DNA of 64,000 nt from Halanaerobium saccharolyticum (GTDB lineage: Bacteria; Bacillota; Halanaerobiia; Halanaerobiales; Halanaerobiaceae), in NCBI RefSeq assembly GCF_003053565.1, contig NZ_QAXS01000007.1, forward strand, positions 16,369-80,368, written 5' to 3'. Position numbers and translations under genes: made by a program. Shown here piece after piece: positions 55,027 through 63,983 of the stretch; position 1 is the stretch's first letter; the number at the start of each line of letters is the position of its first letter. The notes under the pieces were generated by a model, which was not told the origin of the DNA, ran no database searches, and saw only the letters and a list, made by a program, of their open reading frames with translations.

Positions 55027-55345
55027 AGAACTTGTCGATCAGTTTGATTTAGAAGTAGTAGCTGGTCCAGATTTAAAAAAAGAAATTGACGGAGCCTATA
55101 TTGGTGATCTTTTGAGCAATGTAATGGCACGAGCAGAAAAAGATAATCTCTGGCTGACTGTTCAGGGGCATCAGAATGTTGTAGCGGTGGCTCTCTTAGT
55201 TGAGCTTTCTGCTGTTATTCTGGTAGAAAACTTTGATTATGAAGAAAATGCTGTTCAGAGAGCCTGTCAAAAAGGAGTCAATCTTCTAAAAACTAAGAAA
55301 AAAAGTTATGACTTAGCCTGCAGCTTTTGTGAAAGTAATATTTAA
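55016..55345 (+). CDS. DRTGG-domain protein 2
   Basis: This 109-aa protein is related to the one at 52834-53208. It has the pattern GAYIGDLLSNVMARAEKDNL, QGHQNVVAVALLVELSAVIL and a C-terminal helix with two cysteines (LACSFCESNI). ATG at 55016 follows AAAAGGAGG inside the end of the previous gene, an 11-nt overlap. The following PHP gene starts directly at its stop. Confidence 0.8.
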   Translation: MTVKELVDQFDLEVVAGPDLKKEIDGAYIGDLLSNVMARAEKDNLWLTVQGHQNVVAVALLVELSAVILVENFDYEENAVQRACQKGVNLLKTKKKSYDLACSFCESNI

Positions 55346-56080
55346 ATGCAGAAGCTAAGAGCTGACCTGCATCTCCATTCTGTTTTATCTCCCTGTGGTG
55401 ATTTATTAATGACCCCACTGGAGATAGTAAAAAAAGCAGAAATGCAGGGGATTGAAGTTGTAGCTTTAACAGATCACAATAGTGCAGAAAATGTGGAAGT
55501 TTTTAAATACCATTGTGAAAAGCATAATTTGATATGCATTCCGGCAATGGAGGCTGAAACAAAAGAGGAGATACACATCCTCTGCTATTTCCCAGATTTG
55601 AAGGCTCTGCTGAAATGGCAGCAGCATATTTATAAAAAGCTGCCGGATCAGGAAAATGATGAAGACTTTTTTGGACCACAGATAAAATGTGACTATAATG
55701 ATCAATTTCAGAGTAAGGTTAAAAGACTGCTTGCTGCAGCAGCTGACTTAAGTTTAGAAGAATGTCTTGACAGGGTTCAAGAACTGGGAGGTATAGCAGT
55801 TCCCTCTCATCTGGACCGAAAACACAGTATTATTTCTCAGCTTGGTTTTATCCCTACCGGGCTTGATATTAAAACAGCTGAGATTTCAAAAAACACTGAT
55901 CAAGAAAGTGTATTAAAAAAGTTTCCTTTTTTAAAGGAGCTGCAGTTTATGCAGAATTCTGACAGCCATTATCTCAGGGAAATTAAGGCCTATCAGCAGT
56001 TGATAGTAAAAGGATTTTCCTTTGCAGAATTTAAAAAGGCTCTGCAGAAAAAAGATGGAAGAAAAATCGAATTAATTTAA
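55346..56080 (+). CDS. PHP-domain phosphoesterase
   Basis: The 244-aa protein opens with the PHP metal-binding signature RADLHLHSVLSPCGD and ALTDHNSAENV. It continues with AMEAETKEEIHILCYF and a late SDSHYLREI, the expected His/Asp/Glu ligands. Such proteins hydrolyse phosphate esters of small molecules or nucleotides. In hydrogenase loci they accompany HydS-type proteins; the substrate is unknown. It starts exactly at the preceding stop codon. Confidence 0.88.
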   Translation: MQKLRADLHLHSVLSPCGDLLMTPLEIVKKAEMQGIEVVALTDHNSAENVEVFKYHCEKHNLICIPAMEAETKEEIHILCYFPDLKALLKWQQHIYKKLPDQENDEDFFGPQIKCDYNDQFQSKVKRLLAAAADLSLEECLDRVQELGGIAVPSHLDRKHSIISQLGFIPTGLDIKTAEISKNTDQESVLKKFPFLKELQFMQNSDSHYLREIKAYQQLIVKGFSFAEFKKALQKKDGRKIELI

Positions 56081-56102
56081 TTTATCAAGGAGGTAATTAT
56101 TG

Positions 56103-56585
56103 ATGGCAGAGATGACAGAAGAAAAATTAGCTGAGTATTTAGAACCAGTACAAGAAATTCTATCCCGTTATGAAAAAAAAGAAAGATATTTGATTCCAGT
56201 TTTACAGGAAGCTCAGGATGAATATGGATATTTACCGGAAGAGGTAATGAAAGAAATAGCTTTGGGCTTAAATTTATCTTTAAGTCAGGTATATGGAGTG
56301 GTGACATTTTACAGTCAGTTCCACCAGCAGCCGCGTGGTAATAATATTATTAGGGTCTGTATGGGGACAGCCTGTCATGTTCGAGGTGGAGAAGGTATCC
56401 TAAATGCAATTAAAGATGAACTGGGGATTGATGCAGGAGAGACAACTGATGATTTAGAATTTACTCTTGAATCTGTAGCCTGTATTGGTGCCTGTGGTCT
56501 GGCTCCAGTTATTATGATTAATGATGATACTCACGGCCGCTTAACTCCGGAAAAAATTCCTGGTATTATAGCAAAGTATCAGTAA
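56103..56585 (+). CDS. hydC: NADH-dependent hydrogenase subunit C ([2Fe-2S], NuoE-like)
   Basis: The small subunit of the HydABC hydrogenase has 160 aa. A helical N-terminal part is followed by a thioredoxin-like [2Fe-2S] domain with CMGTACHVRGG (near residue 88) and CIGACGLAP (near 129). ATG follows AAGGAGG; an in-frame TTG precedes it by 3 bases. The gene is separated from hydB by two regulatory or accessory genes, a known arrangement in anaerobic Firmicutes. Confidence 0.94.
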   Translation: MAEMTEEKLAEYLEPVQEILSRYEKKERYLIPVLQEAQDEYGYLPEEVMKEIALGLNLSLSQVYGVVTFYSQFHQQPRGNNIIRVCMGTACHVRGGEGILNAIKDELGIDAGETTDDLEFTLESVACIGACGLAPVIMINDDTHGRLTPEKIPGIIAKYQ

Positions 56586-56586
56586 A

Positions 56587-57144
56587 ATGAGAGAATTATC
56601 TCTTCACATTTTAGATATTATAGAAAATTCTCGGAAAGCAGAAGCAGATTTAATAAAAATAAAGATTGAAGAAAATCTAACTGACAATCTATTGAAGATT
56701 GTTATTGAAGACAATGGTAGTGGAATTGATCAGCATAAATTAGAAAAAATTACTGATCCTTTTATTACTTCAAGAACAACAAGAGAAGTTGGACTTGGTC
56801 TTTCTTTATTTAAATCAGCTGCAGAAAGCTGTGAAGGAGATTTTGAAATTGATTCTGAAATTAATCAGGGAACCAGAGTAACTGCCGATTTTAAGTATGA
56901 TCATATTGACCGAGCTCCCCTGGGAGATATAACTACAACCATTAGTAACTTTGTTGCTTCAAGTGGTGATCAGGTAGATCTTGTTTATCAGCATTATTAT
57001 CAAGAAAAATGTTTTAAATTTGACACTAGAGAAATTAAATCTGAATTGGAAGACCTTTCAATTCAATCCCGGCAGGTCACTGCCTGGATTAGAGAATATA
57101 TTGAAGAAAATTTAGCAGAAATTCGCGGAGGTGAAGCTTTTTAA
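56587..57144 (+). CDS. HATPase-domain protein in the hydrogenase operon
   Basis: The 185-aa protein starts RELSLHILDIIENSRKAEAD, with an N box (DIIENS), G1 box EDNGSGID and G2 box REVGLGLSLFK. A C-terminal half of about 100 residues is without recognised motifs. No phosphoacceptor domain is visible. The family recurs between hydC and hydB in Clostridia-like operons; its partner is unknown. ATG starts one base after the hydC stop and its own stop overlaps the next gene by 1 bp. Confidence 0.85.
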   Translation: MRELSLHILDIIENSRKAEADLIKIKIEENLTDNLLKIVIEDNGSGIDQHKLEKITDPFITSRTTREVGLGLSLFKSAAESCEGDFEIDSEINQGTRVTADFKYDHIDRAPLGDITTTISNFVASSGDQVDLVYQHYYQEKCFKFDTREIKSELEDLSIQSRQVTAWIREYIEENLAEIRGGEAF

Positions 57145-57506
57145 TGAAATCTTTAGCTGAGTTAAAAGAATTAAGAAATAAAGTGCAGAAAGAAATGAAA
57201 AAGCGTGATCAGGGTACAAGAGCTGAAATTATTGTTGGAATGGGAACCTGTGGTATTGCAGCAGGTGCCAGAGATATTTTAAAGGCTGTACTGGCTGAGA
57301 TTGAAAAACGTGATCTGGATGTTCGAGTAACCCAGACTGGCTGTATAGGTATGTGTGAAAAAGAGCCGCTGATCGATGTTAAGCTGCCAGGCAAAGAAAA
57401 AATTACTTACGGAAATTTAAGTGAAGCTGACGTACAAAAAATTATTACAGAGCATGTAGTTAACGGCAATATAGTTAGTGATTTAGTAATCGCCAGACAC
57501 AAATAA
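57144..57506 (+). CDS. Thioredoxin-like [2Fe-2S] ferredoxin-domain protein
   Basis: The 120-aa protein matches the thioredoxin-like ferredoxin fold also present at the HydB N-terminus. Its first loop reads GMGTCGIAAGA (one Cys where HydB has two), and its second reads TQTGCIGMCEKEP. With only three cysteines a normal [2Fe-2S] site is doubtful. The genomic position hydC-HATPase-this-hydB-hydA is conserved in such operons. Confidence 0.85.
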   Translation: MKSLAELKELRNKVQKEMKKRDQGTRAEIIVGMGTCGIAAGARDILKAVLAEIEKRDLDVRVTQTGCIGMCEKEPLIDVKLPGKEKITYGNLSEADVQKIITEHVVNGNIVSDLVIARHK

Positions 57507-57529
57507 GAATAATAAGGAGGCACTTGTAA

Positions 57530-59332
57530 ATGAAGGATTCTATTTATCGTTCCCATGTATTAATCTGTACAGGAACAGGATGTGTATCATCTGGAGCTAA
57601 TACTTTAAAAGAATCTCTTGAAGAAGAGTTAGCTGCAAATGATTTAAGTGGAGAAATAAAAATTGTAGAAACTGGCTGCCATGGATTTTGTGAAAAAGGA
57701 CCAATAATGATCGTTTATCCAGAAGGTGTATTTTACTGTGAGGTGCAGTCAGATGATGTAGCAGAAATTGTAGAAGAACATCTTTTAAAAGGTAGAACAG
57801 TAGAAAGACTGCTCTTTAAAGAACCAATGACAGATGAGCAGATTCCATCCTATCAGGATATCGATTTTTATAAAAAACAACAGCGGATTGCGCTGGCTAA
57901 CTGTGGTCAAATAGATCCAGAAGATATTGATGAATATATTGCCCTGGGTGGATATGAAGCAGCAGGAAAAGTTTTAACCGAAATGGACCCCCAGGAAGTA
58001 GTTGATACTGTAAAAGACGCTGGTCTTCGCGGTCGTGGTGGTGGAGGATTTCCAACCGGTTTAAAATGGCAGTTTGCCAAAAATTCTGAGGGAGATAAAA
58101 AGTACGTTATCTGTAATGCAGATGAGGGAGATCCGGGTGCTTTTATGGACCGCAGTATTTTGGAAGGAGACCCCCACAGAATTATCGAAGGAATGTTAGT
58201 TGCAGCTTATGCTATTGGAGCAGATGAGGGTTATGTTTATGTTAGAGCAGAATATCCACTGGCAATTAAACGTCTGGAAAAAGCAATAGAGGATGCTGAA
58301 GAATATGGTCTTTTAGGTGAAAATATTTTCAGCAGTGGCTTTAATTTTAAACTTCATATCAAAAAAGGTGCGGGAGCCTTTGTTTGTGGTGAGGAAACAG
58401 CCTTAATGAACTCAATTGAAGGTAAAAGAGGTATGCCCACACCAAGGCCTCCATATCCAGCTGTAAGAGGACTCTGGGGTAAACCTACTAACATCAATAA
58501 TGTAGAAACCTATGCAAATATTCCATATATAATAAATGAAGGAGCAGATAGCTTCTCTGCGATTGGTACTGAGGGTAGTTCAGGAACCAAGGTTTTTGCT
58601 TTAACTGGAAAAATTAATAACACTGGTTTAGTTGAAGTTCCAATGGGGACAACACTAAAAGAAGTTATTTTCGAGATCGGTGGTGGACTTGGTAAGGGCA
58701 AAAAATTCAAAGCTGTACAGACTGGTGGTCCATCCGGTGGTTGTTTACCTGAAGATTATTTAGACCTGCCGATTGATTATGATTCACTGCTTGATGCCGG
58801 AACAATGATGGGTTCTGGTGGTATGGTTGTTATGGATGAAGATTCCTGCATGGTTGATGTAGCAAGGTTCTTCTTAAACTTTACCCAGAGTGAATCCTGT
58901 GGTAAATGTACTCCCTGTCGTGAGGGAACAAAAAGAATGTTAGAGATTTTAAATAGAATTACTGACGGTGAAGGTAAAGATGGAGATATTGAGTTATTAC
59001 TTGAGCTGGGAGAGCATATAAAGAGTACTTCACTCTGTGGTCTTGGCCAGTCTGCTCCCAACCCTGTTTTAAGTACAATCAGATATTTCCGGGATGAGTA
59101 TGAAGCTCATATTCATGATCACAACTGTCCAGCTGGTGTCTGTTCTGACTTAGTAAGTGCCTATGTTATTGATGAAGAAGCCTGTATAGGCTGTGGAAAA
59201 TGTGCTAAGGTATGTCCGGTAGATGCAATTAGTGGAGAAATTAAGAGTCCATTTATAATAGATCCAGATGTTTGTATTGCCTGTGGGGCCTGTGAGCCAG
59301 AATGTCCTGTAGATGCAATTTCACAGGCATAA
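57530..59332 (+). CDS. hydB: NADH-dependent hydrogenase subunit B (NuoF-like flavoprotein)
   Basis: This 600-aa subunit binds FMN and NAD(H). It has an N-terminal thioredoxin-like [2Fe-2S] domain (CTGTGCVSSGA near residue 13, CHGFCEKGP) and the NuoF core with GRGGGGFPTGLKW and NADEGDPGAFMDRSIL. A [4Fe-4S] site ESCGKCTPCREG follows, and two C-terminal ferredoxin motifs (CIGCGKCAKVCP and CIACGACEPECP). ATG follows AAGGAGG. The layout matches the electron-bifurcating HydABC of Thermotoga and relatives. Confidence 0.96.
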   Translation: MKDSIYRSHVLICTGTGCVSSGANTLKESLEEELAANDLSGEIKIVETGCHGFCEKGPIMIVYPEGVFYCEVQSDDVAEIVEEHLLKGRTVERLLFKEPMTDEQIPSYQDIDFYKKQQRIALANCGQIDPEDIDEYIALGGYEAAGKVLTEMDPQEVVDTVKDAGLRGRGGGGFPTGLKWQFAKNSEGDKKYVICNADEGDPGAFMDRSILEGDPHRIIEGMLVAAYAIGADEGYVYVRAEYPLAIKRLEKAIEDAEEYGLLGENIFSSGFNFKLHIKKGAGAFVCGEETALMNSIEGKRGMPTPRPPYPAVRGLWGKPTNINNVETYANIPYIINEGADSFSAIGTEGSSGTKVFALTGKINNTGLVEVPMGTTLKEVIFEIGGGLGKGKKFKAVQTGGPSGGCLPEDYLDLPIDYDSLLDAGTMMGSGGMVVMDEDSCMVDVARFFLNFTQSESCGKCTPCREGTKRMLEILNRITDGEGKDGDIELLLELGEHIKSTSLCGLGQSAPNPVLSTIRYFRDEYEAHIHDHNCPAGVCSDLVSAYVIDEEACIGCGKCAKVCPVDAISGEIKSPFIIDPDVCIACGACEPECPVDAISQA

Positions 59333-59356
59333 ACTCTGATAATAGGAGGGAAATTA

Positions 59357-61078
59357 ATGAGCAAAGTTAAACTAACTATAGATAAGCAAACTGTTGAAGT
59401 AGAAGAAGATAGTACGATTTTAGATGCGGCAAAGGAAATCGGAGTAGAGATTCCTGTACTCTGTTATCATCCTGATTTAAGTCTGCATGGTGCCTGCCGT
59501 GTCTGTGTGGTTGAAGATGAAGAAAGTGGAAGACTTCTTGCTTCCTGTGCAACACCTGTAACTGAAGGAATGCAGATTAATACCAGAAGTATGAAGGCCA
59601 GAAAAGCTAGAAGAAAAAATGTTGAATTATTACTGGCCAATCATCCTAATGACTGTCTTGGCTGTGATCGCAATGGGCACTGTGAACTGCAGGATATTAC
59701 TTATGAATTAGGTATTCAAAAAGAAGATGTTGAAAAATATGCCGGAGAAAAAAGTGAATATGATTTAGATACAGTTGGACCTGCTCTAAAAAGAGATCCT
59801 AATAAATGTATTCTCTGCGGCCGTTGTGTCCGGATCTGTGAAGAAGTTCAGGGGGTTTCTGCTCTACAGTTTACTCAGCGGGGCTTTGATTCAATAGTAA
59901 CTACAGCTTTTGATCTGCCTCAGGCGGAAATTAATTGTGCTAACTGTGGTCAGTGTGCCACTGTTTGTCCGGTAGGTGCAATTACTGAGATGAGTGAAAT
60001 TGATAAGGTCTGGAAAGCTTTAGAAGATGAAGATAAACATGTAATTGTCCAAACTGCCCCCTCTGTTCAGGCGACCCTTGGCGAAGAATTTGGAATGGAA
60101 ACTGGCACAGTAGTGACCGGTAAAATGGTTGCGGCCTTAAGAAGACTTGGTTTTGACCAGGTATTCTCAACTGATTTTGCTGCTGATCTAACTATCTTAG
60201 AAGAGGGAAGTGAATTTTTAAAGAAGTTAAATGGTGAGGGTGAGCTACCTCATATTACTTCCTGCTGTCCTGGCTGGGTTAAATATGCTGAGCATAATTA
60301 TTCAGATCTATTACCTCATTTATCTTCAGCTAAGTCACCAATGCAGATGTTTTCTGCTTTAGGTAAAACATATTATCCAGAGCAGACCGGTATTGATCCC
60401 GAAAAGATTTATACAGTTGCAGTAATGCCCTGTACAGCCAAGAAATTTGAAAAAGATAGAGAAGAGATGCAGTCCAGTGGTTATAAAGATACAGATGCAG
60501 TATTAACAACCAGGGAATTTGCTCGGATGATCAAAGAAATGGGCATTAATTTCAATGTGCTTCCAGAAGAAGATTTTGATGAGCTGATGGGTGAGTCAAC
60601 TGGTGCCGGGACTATTTTTGGTACGACCGGTGGAGTTACAGAAGCAGCGGTAAGAACCGTTAAAGAAAAATTAACTGGGGAGCCTCTAGAAAGACTTAAC
60701 CTGGGTTTTAGAGGTATCAACCAGGCTGAGCTGAGAATCGGAGATAGGCTGGTTAAAGTTGGTATAGCTAATGGACTTGGTAATGCTGAAAAGTTATTAG
60801 ATAAAGTTCGGGCGGGTGAATGTGATTTAGACTTCATTGAGATTATGGCCTGTCCTCACGGTTGTGTTGGTGGTGGTGGGCAGCCGCGTCCAGCAACAAA
60901 TGAGAAGAAAGAGAAACGTGCTCAGGGACTGGCAAATATTGATGACAGCAGTAAGATCAGAAAATCACATGAGAATCCTCAGATTCTTAAACTCTACGAA
61001 GAGTTTTTAGGTGAACCTTTAGGTGGAGAATCACACCACTTACTGCACACAAAATATAAGGCAAGACCAAAAAATTAA
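59357..61078 (+). CDS. hydA: [FeFe] hydrogenase catalytic subunit
   Basis: The catalytic subunit has 573 aa. An N-terminal plant-type [2Fe-2S] domain (CYHPDLSLHGACRVC) is followed by the His-ligated cluster HPNDCLGCDRNGHC and two [4Fe-4S] motifs (CILCGRCVRIC, CANCGQCATVC). The H-cluster motifs are intact: TSCCPGWVKYAE, MPCTAKKFE and MACPHGCVGGGGQP. Together with HydB and HydC it should couple H2 formation to NADH and ferredoxin in the cytoplasm. The maturases HydEFG are not in the window. ATG follows AGGAGGG. Confidence 0.97.
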   Translation: MSKVKLTIDKQTVEVEEDSTILDAAKEIGVEIPVLCYHPDLSLHGACRVCVVEDEESGRLLASCATPVTEGMQINTRSMKARKARRKNVELLLANHPNDCLGCDRNGHCELQDITYELGIQKEDVEKYAGEKSEYDLDTVGPALKRDPNKCILCGRCVRICEEVQGVSALQFTQRGFDSIVTTAFDLPQAEINCANCGQCATVCPVGAITEMSEIDKVWKALEDEDKHVIVQTAPSVQATLGEEFGMETGTVVTGKMVAALRRLGFDQVFSTDFAADLTILEEGSEFLKKLNGEGELPHITSCCPGWVKYAEHNYSDLLPHLSSAKSPMQMFSALGKTYYPEQTGIDPEKIYTVAVMPCTAKKFEKDREEMQSSGYKDTDAVLTTREFARMIKEMGINFNVLPEEDFDELMGESTGAGTIFGTTGGVTEAAVRTVKEKLTGEPLERLNLGFRGINQAELRIGDRLVKVGIANGLGNAEKLLDKVRAGECDLDFIEIMACPHGCVGGGGQPRPATNEKKEKRAQGLANIDDSSKIRKSHENPQILKLYEEFLGEPLGGESHHLLHTKYKARPKN

Positions 61079-61124
61079 TAGCTGTTCTTAGATATTCTAA
61101 AATTAAATATGTTAGTATTAATGA

Positions 61125-61166
61125 AAGTCGTTCTGGTGAAATTTCATCAGAGCGGCTTTTTTGTTT
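61125..61166 (+). terminator. Terminator after hydA
   Basis: AAAGTCG-TTCTG-GTGAAA pairs with TTTCAT-CAGAG-CGGCTTT (a few G-T pairs), followed by a T-run. It closes the hydrogenase operon. Confidence 0.85.
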
Positions 61167-61198
61167 TTGATAGAAATTACTGTATATTATTGATTATC

Positions 61199-61227
61199 TT
61201 GACAACAAAACTCCAGTTGAGTATAAT
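61199..61227 (+). promoter_or_regulatory. Perfect consensus promoter of the PTS gene
   Basis: TTGACA (61199-61204), 17 bp, TATAAT (61222-61227). About 150 nt of leader follow, A/T-rich with a CCCC/GGGG pairing possibility. No clear antiterminator target or catabolite site was recognised. Confidence 0.85.
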
Positions 61228-61374
61228 TAAGAGTAGAGTTAATATTCACAAAATTTAACCCCGTTTACTATTATTTATATTAATTATTAATTAGGGGAAT
61301 ATTTAGTGGGGGAGGGAAATTAACAGTAAATTGTTTTAATTTATCTGACTAAAATAACAGGGAGGTTGATTTAA

Positions 61375-62814
61375 TTGAAAAAATTATTTTCTCAATTACA
61401 GCGTATTGGTAAATCTCTGATGCTTCCAATCGCGGTCTTACCTGCAGCAGCTTTATTACTCAGGCTGGGTGCTGGTGATGTTTTTGATATTCCATTTGTT
61501 ATGGCTGCCGGTTCTGCAATTTTTGATAATCTGGCCTTATTATTTGGTATTGGTGTTGCAGTTGGTATTGCTCATGACAGTTCTGGTTCAGCAGGTCTGG
61601 CTGGTGCAGTTGGTTATCTGGTAATTACTAATGGTACTCAGGCAATTAATCCTGATATCAATATGGGAGTTTTAGCCGGTATTATAGGTGGTTTAACTGC
61701 TGGTGCACTTTATAACCGCTATCATGATATTCAATTACCTGACTTCTTAGGCTTTTTTGGCGGCAGACGTTTTGTTCCAATTGTAACCGGGGCAGCAGCT
61801 GTTGTTCTGGCAGGAATATTTGGTTTTATCTGGCCTCCAATTCAGAATATAATTCAGGCTGCAGGTCAGTGGATAATTGATGCTGGAGCAGTTGGAGTTT
61901 TCGTTTATGGATTTTTAAATCGACTATTAATTCCACTTGGGCTGCACCATGTAATTAACAGCTTTATCTGGTTTGTATTTGGCGAATTTACTACTGCAGC
62001 TGGAGAAGTAGTTACTGGAGATTTATCTAGATTTTTTGCGGGAGACCCCTCAGCGGGATTCTTTATGTCCGGATTTTTCCCAATGATGATGTTTGGCCTG
62101 CCTGCTGCAGCATTAGCGATGTACCATGCTGCTAAACCGGAAAATAAAGCAGCAGTTTCCGGTATCTTTTTAAGTGTAGGTTTAACTTCATTTTTGACCG
62201 GTATTACAGAACCGATTGAATTTGCCTTTATGTTTCTGGCTCCAGTTTTATATTTAATTCATGCTATCTTAACAGGTTTATCACTTGTTGTTACTTATGT
62301 ACTGGGAATCCAGCATGGATTTGGTTTTTCTGCCGGGGCTATTGACTATTTTCTAAATTATGGACTTGCAACCAGGCCGATAATGATTATTCCAATTGGT
62401 TTAGTATTTTTTGCGGTTTATTATTTCTTATTCCGCTTTGCTATCCAAAAATTTGATATACCAACTCCCGGTCGTCTGGATACTGAAGCTGCAAGTACAG
62501 ATGTTAGTGTAATGCCCGAATCTCAGCAGCAGAAGCAGCACTCATTTGAAACTCGGGGTAAAGGTGAAAATAAACCGAGAGCTTATATAGAGGCGCTGGG
62601 TGGTAAAGATAATATTAAAACTGTAGATGCCTGTATTACAAGACTTCGCCTTGAGCTTAGAGACACCGGCAAAATTGACGAAAAGACCCTGCAGGAGCTG
62701 GGTGCAACTGGGGTATTGAAAGCTAATAAAAATAATGCTCAGGTTGTAGTTGGTACAAAAGCAGAAATGATTGCTGATGATATCAAACAGGAACTAAAAT
62801 TAATGCAGGAATAA
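61375..62814 (+). CDS. nagE: PTS N-acetylglucosamine-type permease EIICB
   Basis: The 479-aa sugar permease of the phosphotransferase system has a membrane-embedded IIC domain (about residues 1-370, with many hydrophobic spans). A C-terminal IIB domain carries the phosphorylatable cysteine in VDACITRLRLEL. No IIA domain is attached. Segments such as GLHHVINSFIWFVFGEF, FPMMMFGLPAAALAMYHAAK and FSAGAIDYFLNYG match the NagE (GlcNAc) branch better than glucose permeases; specificity is inferred. It starts at TTG behind GGGAGG with a long spacer. Confidence 0.88.
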   Translation: MKKLFSQLQRIGKSLMLPIAVLPAAALLLRLGAGDVFDIPFVMAAGSAIFDNLALLFGIGVAVGIAHDSSGSAGLAGAVGYLVITNGTQAINPDINMGVLAGIIGGLTAGALYNRYHDIQLPDFLGFFGGRRFVPIVTGAAAVVLAGIFGFIWPPIQNIIQAAGQWIIDAGAVGVFVYGFLNRLLIPLGLHHVINSFIWFVFGEFTTAAGEVVTGDLSRFFAGDPSAGFFMSGFFPMMMFGLPAAALAMYHAAKPENKAAVSGIFLSVGLTSFLTGITEPIEFAFMFLAPVLYLIHAILTGLSLVVTYVLGIQHGFGFSAGAIDYFLNYGLATRPIMIIPIGLVFFAVYYFLFRFAIQKFDIPTPGRLDTEAASTDVSVMPESQQQKQHSFETRGKGENKPRAYIEALGGKDNIKTVDACITRLRLELRDTGKIDEKTLQELGATGVLKANKNNAQVVVGTKAEMIADDIKQELKLMQE

Positions 62815-62833
62815 ATAGATAAATTAAGCAAAG

Positions 62834-62860
62834 TAGCCGGGGATTTATCTCCGGCTTTAA
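62834..62860 (+). terminator. Terminator after the PTS gene
   Basis: AGCCGGGGA, loop TTTA, TCTCCGGCT followed by TTAATTTT. The short T-run may permit some readthrough to the next gene. Confidence 0.78.
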
Positions 62861-62898
62861 TTTTCATAAAAACTAAAATATTAGAAAGGGAGATAAAG

Positions 62899-63804
62899 AT
62901 GGCTAAAAGACTTTTGAGTTCAAATAGTTCTGAACTATTAAGTTACAGCAAAGAAGAGCTGCTGCAGTCAATAAAACTGTCAGAGGGAAGAACTATTATC
63001 TCCGAAGTGATTGGAGAAGAATCTTTATTTAGAGATGTTAGTAATGCAGAAGTAGCAGCAGCCTTTGGCGCAGATATTTTACTGTTAAATTTATTTGATT
63101 TAAATCAGCCTAATTTCAAAAATATTAAAGCCGGTAGTGCTGCCGAAATAGTCGAGTCAATAAAAAAATTAACCGGGCGACCTCTGGGGATAAATCTGGA
63201 ACCTGTCAGTAGAGATAATGCTCAGTCAGATAATTTTATAGAGTTAAGCTCTGGACGTAAAGCCACCTTAAATAACATTGAAAAGGCTGTTAAAGCAGGT
63301 TTTAATATGATTACTTTTACCGGTAACCCTTCGGTCGGAGTCAGCAATCAGGCAATAATTGAGGCTGTTAAAATGGCCGATCAGAATTTCGGAGATCAGA
63401 TCATAATAACTGCAGGTAAGATGCATATGGCAGGAATAGATGAAGAATATCTGGCAGCTAAATATATCGATTCTTTAATTTCAGCCGGAACAGATATTAT
63501 TCTGCTTCCTGCAGCCGGTACTGTGCCTGGAATAGATGTAAATTCCTTAAAAGAAATAATAAGGCTAATTCATAATCGGGGTAAACTTGCCCTAACAGCA
63601 ATTGGAACTTCTCAGGAAAGCTCTGAGCCAGAAACAATTAGAGAAATCGCTCTGATGAGTAAGATGGCTGGTGCAGATATCCAGCATATTGGCGATGCGG
63701 CTTATGGTGGGATAGCAATACCGGAGAACATTTTGAGCTTATCGAAAACAATTAGAGGAAAGCGCCACAGCTACCGCAGAATGGCCCTTTCAATCAATCG
63801 TTAA
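62899..63804 (+). CDS. PEP-phosphonomutase/TIM-barrel-like protein of unknown function
   Basis: The 301-aa cytoplasmic protein has alternating beta/alpha segments of a TIM barrel (for example GADILLLNLFDL, GRPLGINLEPVS, GFNMITFTGNPSVGVS, DQIIITAGKMHMAG, DIILLPAAGTVPGID and IQHIGDAAYGGIA). It belongs to an uncharacterised family (sometimes labelled PEP phosphonomutase or DUF7916) that often neighbours sugar PTS genes. Linkage with the GlcNAc-type permease suggests a role in amino-sugar use, but no substrate is assigned. ATG follows AAAGGGAG. Confidence 0.75.
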   Translation: MAKRLLSSNSSELLSYSKEELLQSIKLSEGRTIISEVIGEESLFRDVSNAEVAAAFGADILLLNLFDLNQPNFKNIKAGSAAEIVESIKKLTGRPLGINLEPVSRDNAQSDNFIELSSGRKATLNNIEKAVKAGFNMITFTGNPSVGVSNQAIIEAVKMADQNFGDQIIITAGKMHMAGIDEEYLAAKYIDSLISAGTDIILLPAAGTVPGIDVNSLKEIIRLIHNRGKLALTAIGTSQESSEPETIREIALMSKMAGADIQHIGDAAYGGIAIPENILSLSKTIRGKRHSYRRMALSINR

Positions 63805-63885
63805 CAATTATTAAATTATTTTACTCAATAATTTTTAGCTTTAAACCGATTTACTAAATCGATTTATTATTATTTTTAAAAAGAC

Positions 63886-63914
63886 TTGAAAAAGTTCACA
63901 AATACTGTTATTAT
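63886..63914 (+). promoter_or_regulatory. Promoter of the next gene
   Basis: TTGAAA (63886-63891), 17 bp, TATTAT (63909-63914), about 70 bp before a possible start at the window edge. Before it, CGATTT-ACT-AAATCG (63848-63862) may be a weak terminator for the preceding gene. Confidence 0.6.
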
Positions 63915-63983
63915 TAAAGAAATGAATAATTTATAGAGTGTAACTGTTAAATCAGGCATAATCTAGGAAGGGATATTTTTAAT

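Noticed and set aside
61228-61374. PTS gene leader examined for a LicT/GlcT-type antiterminator target
   Set aside because: Only a CCCC/GGGG pairing possibility was seen; no terminator-antiterminator pair could be drawn.
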